Notes under the pieces: model-generated | Databases searched by the model: none | The model's input: only the letters and a program-made list of their open reading frames with translations | Told to the model about the DNA's origin: nothing | DNA from: Beta vulgaris subsp. vulgaris | Lineage: Eukaryota > Streptophyta > Magnoliopsida > Caryophyllales > Amaranthaceae | DNA length: 64,000 nucleotides | Direction: 5' to 3' | Assembly (NCBI RefSeq): GCF_026745355.1 | Contig: NC_079202.1 | Coordinates: 45,836,373 to 45,900,372, forward strand | Shown here: piece by piece, positions 24,230 to 35,112 of the stretch | How positions within the stretch are numbered: the stretch's first letter is position 1 | Layout: the number at the start of each line of letters is the position of its first letter | Position numbers and translations under genes: made by a program

Positions 24230-25510
24230 TTTGGTGGCATGTGCTTCACATGTTTTAGCTACATGCATGTGTTGAAGAAAAGATTATAACTATATAAGAA
24301 GCTCATTTATTGGAGAAAAGAAGTGTTTTGGAAGTGCGCAAATGGGGCTTGGGAATGAGAAATTTGGAGTCTCTCAACAAAGCCATGCATATTGTTTAAA
24401 CAAGATTGGAGAATCTGAACATATCATCATCTGTTAATTAGTAAAATCTACAATGTAAGATATTCGAAGGAATAATGGTTCAAAAAGGCCTTAGAAGTAC
24501 CCTTCATCTTGTTCTCGGGGTGGAAGAAATCCTATGAAGAGTATTTCAACTATGGAAAGAGGTGTCGGAAAAAGAGAAGAGAACAAAAAAGAAACGTCCA
24601 TTGAAGAAGATACTTGGACAGGAAATTAATAAATAAAAAAAATCCAATACAACCATAATATTATTCACGCTAAAAAACCTATATGAGTAGTTAAACTTAT
24701 GAATTCTAATATAAAGTGAAATTCAAAGAAAATTGAGCACTATTGGATCCAGTAATATCCGATAATATACGCTCGATCCACATACCTTTGATGGAAAAAG
24801 AAGACTCGTATTAATGGAATCTCTCGGAGGATGGCTCATACAAAGTCAAGCCAGGATATTGGCTTCTGCAATAACAAAAGGAAGAAACTTTTGGAATTGT
24901 ATTCTAGAAACTATATATTCCGGTGAAGAAAATATAAAGTCAAAATGAAAATAATTATATTTGGAGGCTACATAATGGCGCGCTTAGATCCTAAAAAAAT
25001 ATTTAAAAGAGGAAAATACAAGTTGAAGGGCTATGCTCTTTATGTGATTGTGAATAAGAACTAAATTCTCATATGTTTTAAGAATTGTGAGATTTCAATG
25101 AGAGTTTGGAAGAGCTTAAAATTAAGGTATCATATCAACAATATAATAGGAACTTCTAGCAAAATAATGGAGTAGGAACTCTTAGTTGAGTACACTATGG
25201 AACATTTGGATCTACAACAATAAAATTATAGTTTGATCGAACAAAGAATTAAGATCTCTCTATAAAATTTGAAAGAATTGGAGTACTGGAAAAAAGATAG
25301 GCTACGGGGCAGAGAAATGAAAAAGATGCGACAACTAAAGCCTCTAGTACTAATACATTGCACGAAGATAAAATGATATTGAAATGGGAAGAAGGGAACC
25401 GATGCCATTAATGAATCAAGGAATTACTATGTGACGGATCATCAAAAGGTGACAATAGTCTTCTAGGAATAGAGAATGTAGCATTTTTGCAAATAGAAGT
25501 TTGTACTAAT
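24230..25510 (+). pseudogene. Decayed LINE remnant
   Basis: Broken frames carry pieces resembling the C-terminal half of plant LINE reverse transcriptases. One near 24340 reads like MGLGMRNLESLNKA, compared with the family's GGLGIRNL pattern. Another near 24810 reads like WNLSEDGSYKVKPGYW, which is the stretch before the zf-RVT region. Many stops interrupt it and no ends or tail could be fixed. Confidence 0.4.
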
Positions 25511-25734
25511 TAGTGCAGGCTTAAGGAGCCTTTGAACAACACAATGACATGAATACAATTATTATGGATAATATTATTAGCTAAAAAACTCAAGTCTCTT
25601 AGATTATTAAGGTAGGAGCATAGTTTAACCTGCATGTGCACATATATACTTGCAGACTGCAGTAAATGCAAGGAAAACCATCTTTAGTTGTTTGCTTTGT
25701 TGTCTCGAAAAAAAAACAAGTTGTATTGCATGCT

Positions 25735-26160
25735 TGGTTACTAAAATCACGATTCGGATCTTAAGATTTTGTAATTTAGAATGACCTCACTGATCCCGAT
25801 CCTATGTAAAATCTTAATATCTAGGATCTTTCGATCCTACCCATCTAAAAAATTCACATGGTAGGATTTTAGTATCATAAAAAATTCATAAAGTAATTTC
25901 ACATTATTTTTCTCTTATTATATTTTGGTTGCATGTTTCTTGAAACTTAGAGTGTTGAACTATTATCACCAATTGCAAATGAGAAAGGTCATTATTAATG
26001 TGTGTAAATTTTGGGCATGATGAATATTTTACCACATTGTAGTATAATAGTCATTATTTTACCCAATTTTCTAAGATCTTCCTATCTTAAGATCTGATCC
26101 TGTCAATTTGATCATATCATGTTATTGCAATCCAAAGTAGAATCCCGATCCTGATAACAT
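25735..26160 (+). repeat. GGATC-word dispersed repeat, copy 1
   Basis: Starts near AAAATCACGATTCGGATCTT and ends near ATCCCGATCCTGATAACA, with many GATCC/GGATC words. The same order of blocks occurs in reverse complement at about 29920-30385. It is probably a non-autonomous DNA transposon of 430-460 bp; its superfamily is not determined. Confidence 0.6.
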
Positions 26161-27736
26161 TGGTTGCATGAAAATTGTGTTAAAGTTGCATGGTCATTTC
26201 AATAATGAAACTTTCTTTTGTGTTTTAGGAAACCTCAAGGAAATTTCTTCATGGGTTGAATATCATCATCAACACTCAAATTATGTGTAAGGTAGGTAGT
26301 ACATATACTTGAACTCTATTTGTTTTAAAGTCAATTTGGTCGAACTGAGGTGAATGAAGTTGAAATAAATTGAACTTAACTTAATTGAATTAGAAAACAA
26401 CAAAAATAAATCCAAAAAAGAATAAAGCTATAGGTTTTCACTAAGTTTTGGTTCAATTCAAGCCAAGCAAATAACAAATTGAGCAAAACTAAGACAATTA
26501 GTTTTCAATATACTGAAATATGATGCAAAGAAAAACCCTGATATGCCTTTTGGTAGTATATTTTTTTTACTTTACCAGATTAATAATAGCTTTTTTTAAT
26601 TGGTTATTACAATTAAATACAATGAAATTATATAATTATTTTTGTAGATTTTTCTTTGTATAGACCATTAATTACCGATCTTTAATTGTAGATAAAATGA
26701 CATACAATTACTTCCTCTGTAACGAAATAAACGCAATAATTTTCATTTTAGATCGTAACACAAAAAATGCAACAATGGAAAACTTTTCATTTTAGGTAAA
26801 TTTTTTTCCCATGATTACAAAATACCATTACTTAATCACACAACAATCTAACTAGAACATCCCAAATTATAATTATAGTTTAACCACAAATCAATTAAAG
26901 TTAATAATTTAAAGCAACTCCTCACCTAATTACTCCAAATTCAATCTAAATTCATCTATCACTATCCATCACCACATTCAACCCAAAATCATCCACTACG
27001 TTCAACCCTAATCACCATTCACACCACCACAAAACCCCAACCACCACCACCACCACCAAAACCCTAACCACCATAAAACCCTAATTACCACAAAACCTTT
27101 CGATGAACTGTTAGAAACATCGTATTTCGTGGGTGGGTTGATTTTCAATTTTGTGCAGTTGGGGGTTGATTTTTTATTTCGAATTTTGGGTTAGGGCTCG
27201 AAATCGATTTTCAGTTTCGTGGGGATTCAGGGTTTTTGTTAGGGTATTGAAGAAATTATAAAGTTTTGCGATTAAACGGTGAAAATTAGGATAGGGTGGA
27301 GAAGAACAAAAATTTAAAGTGAAAAATGGAAAAAAGGAGAAAGTGAATTTTCTTTTAAGAAATAAATGCAAGGGATATTTTCTAAAACCTCTCTTTTTCC
27401 TTAATGGCGATGGTTTCATCGTTTATGATTGTCATGGTCAACTATAAGACTTAGCACCTCAAATCCTTTTTGGTAACATAACTTTCATTTTCCACACATA
27501 CTTCCATCATGATCATGTATACAAATTTACATATTAAACAATTATGATACAAAGTTTAAACAAATTAGTTCCCCAAAACAAGCTACACAAGAAGAAGATG
27601 GAATAAAAACTATTTTCTATAATTAGTTATCAGTTTAAACCTACTTGCAAAAAGAAAGGATAATTACTTTGCAAAGCAAAAAATCAAGAAAAATTGAAAA
27701 TCAAGTTTATTAAATAGGCATCCTACTAATTGCCAA
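26161..27736. other. AT-rich spacer with a C-rich to G-rich switch
   Basis: No gene is supported. At about 26930-27090 the plus strand is C-rich with CCACCACC and ACCCTAA words. From about 27125 to 27310 it becomes G-rich with GGGTTAGGG. This is the polarity seen in the long inverted-repeat elements, but matching terminal repeats were not found. A Stowaway-like left end (CTTCCTCTGTAACG) lies near 26711. Confidence 0.35.
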
Positions 27737-27749
27737 TTGTATTTCATAT

Positions 27750-27924
27750 TCGAGGAGGTAGGTTTGGAACAATAGTTCCGCCCCTCATCCGCTAGCCATT
27801 TGGCTAGGGATCGGATCCTCATCTCCTCCCCCTCGTGCCTTTGTGGGAGTATAAACTTTCCTAAACTCCTACTGCTCTTAAGAAAAGAAGCTTAGGTGAA
27901 ACCCATCCATGTATCTTAAAAAAG
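27750..27924 (+). mobile_element. SINE-like retroposed insertion
   Basis: Flanked by TTGTATTTCATAT (27737-27749) and TTGTATATCATAT (27925-27937), a 13-bp duplication with one mismatch. It ends in a short A-rich tail (CTTAAAAAAG). The body contains GGATCGGATCCTC, which could be a degenerate pol III B box. No convincing A box is present, so SINE identity is inferred from tail, size and duplication. Confidence 0.55.
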
Positions 27925-27937
27925 TTGTATATCATAT

Positions 27938-29271
27938 GCAAAAATGTAAAATAAAAATTTAAATTCCTCAAGACCCGTGCTTCCCATATCATATTCATAA
28001 CAAAAAATCTTGAACGATTAATTTTCTTCTTACCATCACATATATAATTTTAAGATTTATTTAAAAATAAAAATGAAATTGAACCAATAAAATTGATATG
28101 ATTTGTTCGTATATCAGCCTCTAAAGCCTAAATGTATGCAGAACATTCTTTATACTTTTTAAACCCCTAACACGGTCAACTTTAATGGTTTAAAGGTAAT
28201 TTTACAGAAGATGAACATGAAAAATTCATTTGTGTGAAGTGCGTATAAAACTTCATGTTTTGAGTCAATTGTATAACCAAATATTTTATTCTGTAGATTT
28301 TAGGGTTCATTTTATTCAACTTATTTAGATTTCTTGGAACTTATTAAAATTTAGTGGAACTTATATGAATTTATTTGAACTTTTCTAAACATAATTTTCT
28401 AAGGTGCTAAAACAATTGAAACTTATATTATATTATTGGACTCAACCAAATAAGGTTATAACTTTTGCGATAACGCAATATTGTAGGAAACAAAGTGGAT
28501 AAAGTACAATGCCGCTATAAACAATGTATTCATTTCAAACGTTTAAGCCAATATGCATGTATATTACACTAGTCTTTTGATTTATCAGAAAATGGGTGGA
28601 GGAAGCAATTGCTTGAAGTTACTTTCATCGTTAAATGAAAGATAGAATCAATTGAAGAAGATGCTACAAATCTTAGTGATCGATCTTAATACTTTCATCT
28701 CAGTATTGAATTGAAATGGTTTTAATATGAATAAATGAACAAACAAATTTGTAATTGATTGAATTACTCTAGAAGGTTAACCTCCACGATATTTTAAGAT
28801 AGTTTGGAAATCGAATTTAGTTTTGAAATTACTAAACTACGTTAAGAACTCTAATTTGGTGATATATTAAAATGTTCCAAAAGGAATTAGGAGATATTGA
28901 GAAACTTCCTCAATAAAAGATCTTTTTAAACATCAACTCGTCATTAAATTTGTAAAATATATAGCCATATAAGTTTTATAGGGCAAAAAACACCCTAATG
29001 CGATGAACACTTCCTATACCTAAAGACAAGCCACTATCAAGACCAAAGCAACGAGTTAATAGAAACATAAGAACATTTAATATCTTGACTAATGAAATGT
29101 AACACATTAAAATAATATTGCGCATCACAAAGTGGAGTAATATGATAAATTATGAACATAATGTCCACCATGTGACTTAGAGCATTATGTACATAAAATA
29201 ATCATTGAAATTATTAGCAATTAATCTCTCAATAAAAGACAAGCCACAATGAAAGGCAAAATGAATTATAT
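27938..29271. other. AT-rich intergenic, no feature seen
   Basis: No open frame, terminal repeat or RNA gene is recognisable in this AT-rich stretch. Confidence 0.5.
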
Positions 29272-29289
29272 AATAGACACAAATTACAT

Positions 29290-29404
29290 ACCAAGGATGT
29301 CTTGGCCTAGTGGTTAAGATTGAGGTGCTGTGAACGATAGGTCACAGGTTCGAATCCCCCCTCCCCTTCTTTGTATTGCCTTCGTGGCTCATATGGATCA
29401 AAAA
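29290..29404 (+). mobile_element. tRNA-derived SINE with perfect 18-bp target duplication
   Basis: The body carries an A-box-like TGGCCTAGTGGTTAAG and a B box GGTTCGAATCC, then a pyrimidine-rich region and a short A tail. The identical flanks AATAGACACAAATTACAT lie at 29272-29289 and 29405-29422. It lacks the acceptor-stem pairing of a real tRNA gene. The perfect duplication indicates a comparatively young insertion. Confidence 0.9.
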
Positions 29405-29422
29405 AATAGACACAAATTACAT

Positions 29423-29919
29423 TAATTATTGTCTTAAACTACTAAAAACTAACAAAAATAAATATATTCAAGGGCATTATTTGGGCCCAATAAATGATTG
29501 AAAGGAAGAAATAGCAGAAAAACTTGTTTTTTAGAAAAGAAAATTAAAAAAAGGGATGAGCCATTTAAAACTTAAAAATATTTTAGGGTAATTTTGGTTA
29601 GTCAAAGTCATACTACAAAAAACGTATTAGCATTATGTAATAGTATGCTCCAAATAGCAGCTTAATTAAAACTAATACTGTTAATTACAAATTTAAGTTG
29701 CTAATTAAACAGACTCTAAAGGCGAATTTACGCACCTTTCCTGCTGTGGAAGATTAGGAAATCCCATAATATCCAAGCTTATTAGGAAAATAAGTTATAA
29801 TAAATTAGTTATTACAATATGTTTTGAGTACTTAGATTACAAGTCGAAAATACATGTTAACTCGCCAAGAATCATTATATGAAACACTTTATTTCATAGC
29901 AGCTGACTAAACCCATTGA
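29423..29919. other. AT-rich intergenic, no feature seen
   Basis: Nothing beyond AT-rich sequence was recognised. Confidence 0.45.
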
Positions 29920-30385
29920 TCAAGGATCGGGATCCTACTTTGGATCGTAGGGGTTGGTAGAATCGAATCGTGAAATCGGATCGTAGGATCGTAAGATCCT
30001 ACAATTTGGTAAAATAGAGATAATTATGCTAGAATATGGTGAGAATCTCATGTTGAAAATATATACATATTAGTAATGACTTATTTCCTTGGCAAATGGT
30101 GATAGTTTTCAATACTATAAGATTGAAGTAATATATGCAACCAAAATCTAATAGGAAATATAATATGTTAAATTACTTCACGATTTTTTTATGATAGGAT
30201 CGAATCGTAGAGTCGTAGGATCGTAGAATCGTATTAAAATCTTACCATGCCACTTTTTGTGGTTGGATAGGATCGAAATATCCTACAAAATTAAGATCCT
30301 ACCTAGGATCGGGATTGGTGAGGTCCGTCCGAATTGTAGAATAAATCGTAGGATCGTAAGATTCAGATCACGATTTTAACAACTA
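29920..30385 (-). repeat. GGATC-word dispersed repeat, copy 2 (inverted)
   Basis: Its reverse complement begins TTGTTAAAATCGTGAT and runs through CTCACCAATCCCGATCCT and GGATATTTCGATCCTA, in the same order as the copy at 25735-26160. The two copies face each other about 4 kb apart and differ at many positions. Confidence 0.6.
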
Positions 30386-31831
30386 TGATAATCACTTCAC
30401 ATTCGCACACGGGAGCTAACTCGAACATTCTCTCTAATCCTGCAAAACAAATGAATCTGCCCCCACCAGGACAGGTTCAAAGAACAAAACATGTCAGCTT
30501 ACGCTGGTATACAAGTCCCACCCAAAATAATATGGTGGCTGAAATTACACAATCGTTTCTTATACTCAAAGCATAAAATTATAATTTTTGAGATAATTTT
30601 ATTCTTATTCAGAAATACGTTTATACTTGCTCAGAAATACGTGGATTCTCTCCTTTAAACTTCCATAGAAATACTCTTGCATATATTGGAGAAATTTTCA
30701 AGAATTATCTCAAGATATCACACATCATTCATAATATATAACACAAATAATAATTTTAAATTTATCAAAAAACATAGCATAACTCCATGGAAGGAACACG
30801 GATGGAGGGTTAACCACAACTCTGAGGGACGTCTTCCCACCTTTCTTATTTTCTTCTTGCAAGACTTCTAGGTCATGACCCTACATAATGGAGCAATACC
30901 CGCTTCAGAGCAATACTCGCTCTAAACATAATGATTAAACCCGCTCTATAAATATTGTTCACTTGCCCTTATCAAACAAAACTTGTAATCATACAAAAAT
31001 ATTTATACTCAATACTTGTACTTAAATACTTATACTCAATTACTTATACTTTAATACTTATACTAAAATACTTATACTTTTATAACTATACTTAAATAAC
31101 TTACTTAAATACGTATTCATAATCATTATTTCAACCATCATAACAAACTTTAACTTAACAAACAAGTTCCGTGAACACAAGCTTGTATGTCAAGTTCCAC
31201 TGTTTTTAGAAAAAGTGAATCAACAATTAGGTTTCGAAAGAATGTTGAGGTGATTAAATTTAGTGTTTATCATGACATGACAGTATATAAAGGTCTTATA
31301 AAAAGGGTCTTAAATATATGGAAAGATTATATCACACAAGTAAACATATGTCAATTTTTCTGGTTTTCGATTTTGTGTTAAATGATAGCGGTTTTTATGC
31401 GAAAATCACTTGTAACTCTTGCGTTTAGCCAAGTTTTGGTTTACAACTTAGTACATGAATAGGGGCAGTAGGTGTTCATCACTCAAAAGCATTTTAGGAA
31501 CCAAAGGAACAAGGCTTTATTAGCTCAACAAGCAACTAAGCGAAAATCAGGTTTTAAGCGTTCTTTACTTCTCAAACGGAGGGTGTGCATGGCATATGAT
31601 GGGGGAAACGAAATAAAGTTTTATCTAATGATTAAGATATGAACTTTTGAGTATATCATGAAAGACCAGCAACAATTGAAGCATTTAATCAAGGTACAAC
31701 CAAGGTAGCATCAAGGTTCGATCGATTTTAGAAGAACTTGACATGCAACGATTTATATGCAGGAAATCATGACCAAAAATTGACATGCAATACTTGAAAT
31801 CAATTATTTTCATCTTGTCTACAAATCAGTA
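30386..31831. other. Repeat-derived AT-rich DNA, no gene
   Basis: It contains several diverged repeats of ACTTATACTTAAATA at about 30990-31100 and phrases such as GAGCAATACTCGCTCT. These look like part of a decayed LTR, but no ends were found. Short open frames here have no recognisable homology. Confidence 0.4.
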
Positions 31832-32126
31832 GGTTTTCATAAGGGTGTAAGTGGATTGGACTGGATCATACTTTACCAAATCCAAATCCAATCTAATGTT
31901 TTTTGCACTCGAGAAATTGATTCCATGTCCGATTCAAATATTTTTTGAGTCCAGTCCAGTCTGGTAATTTTTTCTTGAGTCCAAATCCAGTCCAATCTAG
32001 TCTAATTATTATATTATTTTTTTCCTCGATTTAGATTCAATGATTCACAATGCTTTCTCGTAATTGAATTTGAAAAATTAAGCTCATTATATCCATTCCA
32101 TAAACTAAGTCACATACATTCTTTAT

Positions 32127-32128
<2 letters not shown>

Positions 32129-32192
<64 letters not shown>

Positions 32193-32208
32193 ATTATATA
32201 TATATATA
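32129..32208. repeat. (TA)n microsatellite
   Basis: Nearly uninterrupted TA dinucleotides for about 80 bp, within the hAT element. Confidence 0.95.
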
Positions 32209-32221
32209 ACATATAAGTTTA

Positions 32222-32621
32222 AGTTCATATGAGAACCACCCTTTTGGTGAGAACCACTCATTTTTCCTCATTTTACGAAGATTTTGATCATTTCATAACA
32301 TTTTTGCTCATTTTTTGTTTCACTTATTTTATGGTTTTGCTCATTCAACAATTTTATGCTCATTTATCAACGTTTTTGCTCTTTTTACGTTTTGCTGATT
32401 TTACTTTTTTTTCTCATTTAACTTTTTCATGCTCATATTACGTTTTTCTTCTTTTACATTTTTGTACATTTTACGTTTTTGAAAACTTAATGTTTTCTAC
32501 TCATTTTATGTTTCTGCTCATTTGTTACTTTTTTTTTTTGCTCATTTTAGGAAGTTCTTGCTCATTTCAAATGGTTCTCACGGTTCTCACTATAAGAGGG
32601 TTCTCACTAGAATCCAACCAT
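32222..32621. repeat. Unclassified element of TTTTGCTCATTT repeats, GAGAACC ends
   Basis: Both ends carry GAGAACC in inverted orientation (ATGAGAACCACCC at left; GGGTTCTCACTAGAATCC at right). The middle is a degenerate tandem array of TTTTGCTCATTTTACG-like words with a unit of about 30-40 bp. It sits between two TA microsatellites, so it may have inserted into one (TA)n tract. The long open frame at 32229-32633 is produced by the repeat and is not a gene. Confidence 0.5.
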
Positions 32622-32641
32622 ATATATATATAATATATATA

Positions 32642-32704
<63 letters not shown>
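32622..32704. repeat. (TA)n microsatellite
   Basis: About 80 bp of TA dinucleotides with one or two interruptions. It directly abuts the inverted-repeat element that starts at 32705. Confidence 0.95.
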
Positions 32705-32707
<3 letters not shown>

Positions 32708-33204
32708 CACCATATACCCCCGACAAAATTTTTTATTCACCATATATATGCCCTCGATGTTTTCAAAATTCATCGTATAATCCTCAATTTCTTAATAACT
32801 CACCATATGCCCTTAATGATTAACAATTATCAACTTTTTTGATCATTAACCCCTAATTCCGTTACCAAATCCTAATTAACCCCTATTTGAGTCGTTAGCC
32901 TTAATTGAACACCATTGAAACACTACAAATGACCCCTTTTAGCTCTTTTCCTCAATAACTCTTTTCCTTCTTTTTTGGAATGGGGTGTTGTTTCAATGCT
33001 AATCTGTCAGGATAAATGAGTGAAATAAGGATTAAATAAGGTTTAGTGATGGAATCAAGGGTTAATGATAAAAAAAATTGATAATCGTGAATCATTAAGG
33101 ACACATGGCGAATTATCAAGAGATTGAGGGGTATACGGTGAATTTTGAAAACATCAAGTGTATATGGTGAATAAAAAAAATTGTCAGGGTTATATGATGA
33201 AAAA
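32705..33204. mobile_element. Long-TIR MITE-like element
   Basis: Left arm 32705-32865 and right arm about 33035-33204 are inverted copies. They share CCCTTAATGATTAAC-type, TTTTCAAAATTCA and CACCATATACCCC-type blocks. The terminus TTTCACCATATACCCCCGA parallels that of the 2404-3510 element, as do the inner CCCTCAATTT and TGCCCTTAATGA words, so the two share an origin. The core is only about 170 bp and has no coding capacity. Confidence 0.75.
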
Positions 33205-33217
33205 TCGAAAATATATA

Positions 33218-33474
33218 CTTCCTCCATTTCTAAATAAGTGCAACACTTCTTGTTTTCACGTTTGCCAATGCATTATTTTAACCATTAATATCTTCAATTA
33301 TCAATAAGTAAAAATTATGAAAAGTTGATATTAAAAAAATTCACTTTCATACGAATCTAACAAGATCCCACATGACTATGTTTTTTCTAAAATGTAAATC
33401 ACCAAAGCTAATTAAAGTTTAAATTTTGAATAGTAAACACTGCAAATGTTGCACTTATTTAGAAACGGAGGAAG
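33218..33474. mobile_element. Stowaway-type MITE
   Basis: A 257-bp element from CTTCCTCCATTTCTAAATAA to GAAACGGAGGAAG, with TA on both sides. The arms also share AAGTGCAACA and TGTTGCACTT. It is nested in the hAT element. Confidence 0.9.
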
Positions 33475-33683
33475 TATTATATATATAACTACTTTTGGAC
33501 TGGAATGGACTTATTGGACTCCAAAGGGGTGAGTCCAAATTCAGTTCGAACATATTTGGACTCGAAAATTTGAGTCCGAGTCCAGTCTAAAAAAAAAAAA
33601 AATCCAGGCCAGTCCAACAAGTTTGGACTGGACTAGATTGGAGTCTAGACTTTTCGTAGGCCGCTTACAAGCCTAGGTTTTCA

Positions 33684-35112
33684 TCATAAAATATGACCGA
33701 ACATCCCACAATTTTCACAAAACAAATGATACACAAACAAACTAAGAAAGTATGGTTTGAAGGGTGGTTCTTGTGTACCTTAATTCGGTGTTTAGGAATC
33801 AAATATCCTTCACAAACTTTTATCTCTTCTCCAACAACTCCATAAGACCTTAAATAAAACATTCATAACTCAAAAATTCAACAATTAACCCAAAGTAATC
33901 AAGTGTCAATCTTATAAATATCATAAGTGTTGTAATTCAGCAACATCTCACCTTCCTTGACTTTTTTTGATGCCATTAATGTGAAACCTCAAAACGTACG
34001 GAGAACAACTTGAGGAACCTAGGCTAACCATTTCATGCAAGATCCAGAGCCACAATCCAAAGAAACCAAGCTGCCAACAACAATAGAGAAATTAAACCCG
34101 CCAGAATTGGCGTGAAGGAGGATGATGGTGCTGTGGGATTTTTATTGTGTTTTTGTAAAATAAAATCTGATTGGGTTCCTTGGTCACATACATATGAAGA
34201 GTGTGTAATGCCAATCTCGTGATTTTGATTTAGTATTAGGGGCCAAATCGTCATTTTCTTGCTTAGTAACAATCCAGAATTTTCAAAGCTCTTATCCTTG
34301 GATTATCCCCTCAATCACTCCTTACTCCTTAATTGTTCTTAACTAAATTTCCCAAACTATATTTTATACCGTAATGAAAGTATTTTAGCTTAATCAGCAC
34401 TTAATCTCAATCTTTGAGATAATTTAAAGGCAATACCGATCTTAACCACAAATTTAAAAACTCTAGAATGATATTCAACGTTCCTATCGTAACTTGCAAA
34501 TGACTTGCCTCAACTCATAATTTGTACTAATAATCACATAATAACACTTAACAGTCACATCCACATACATAATGCACATGATCTCATGAATCATATATTT
34601 ATTTCTTAAAAAAAGCACAACAGATTATGTAGTGATTAGTACGTTGATAAATTCCGTTTATTAAAATAAATTTCCACTTAAAAATTGAGGCTATTACACA
34701 TTATATATTTGAACATAGAGTTTAATTTATTTATCCCTTTAACTATTACTTTTATCTTTTTTCTTTTTATGGGAAGAAAAAAAATATCATTAGTAATAAG
34801 TCATACGACACGTACAATAATAACTAAAATCTGAAATACAAATCTAGCAAATCACAACAATTTTCACAATGGAACCAATTAATTTTAAGCATACTCGAGC
34901 ACGGCTCTGATTCACCACTTCAAGCTTGAAGCAAGAAGTGTAACTCGATGTATTTGCATCTTTCCAAATGAAGACCTTCCCAATCTGATTCTGTGATATA
35001 ATTATTTCGAGTGACGACCTGATGAAAAAACCTAATTGTATCCATGAAAACAAAAAAAACTCATACAAACATGAGAATCAACCCATCAATTACAGTTAAG
35101 CAACTTCGCCAT
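33684..35112. other. Repeat-derived AT-rich DNA, no gene
   Basis: At 34681-34698 the minus strand reads TGTAATAGCCTCAATTTT, resembling the 5' end of a Ty3/gypsy LTR running leftwards. No opposite end or target duplication could be fixed, so this is only a suggestion. Minus-strand open frames at 34033-34272 and 34844-35068 have no recognisable homology. Confidence 0.35.

Larger units (their letters stand above)
31840..33675. mobile_element. hAT-type element with perfect 8-bp duplication, hosting other elements
   Basis: The identical 8-mers GGTTTTCA at 31832-31839 and 33676-33683 flank ends that are inverted copies (TAAGGGTGTAAGTGG at left; CCGCTTACAAGCCTA at right). Subterminal regions (31855-31990 and 33490-33655) carry many copies of GGACT/AGTCC words in both orientations, as in hAT subterminal repeats. 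The interior is foreign: TA microsatellites, an unclassified GAGAACC-bounded segment, a long inverted-repeat element and a Stowaway MITE. No transposase is encoded. Confidence 0.8.

Noticed and set aside
29290..29404. Functional tRNA gene
   Set aside because: A and B boxes are present, but there is no acceptor-stem pairing, and target duplications plus an A tail mark it as a SINE.
32229..32842. 134- and 106-codon frames rich in Phe, Leu and Tyr
   Set aside because: Produced by the TTTTGCTCATTT array and the (TA)n tract; no start context or homology.
30860..34698. Complete Ty3/gypsy LTR split by the hAT element
   Set aside because: A TGTAATAGCC start is visible at 34698 on the minus strand, but I could not find the other end or matching target duplications.
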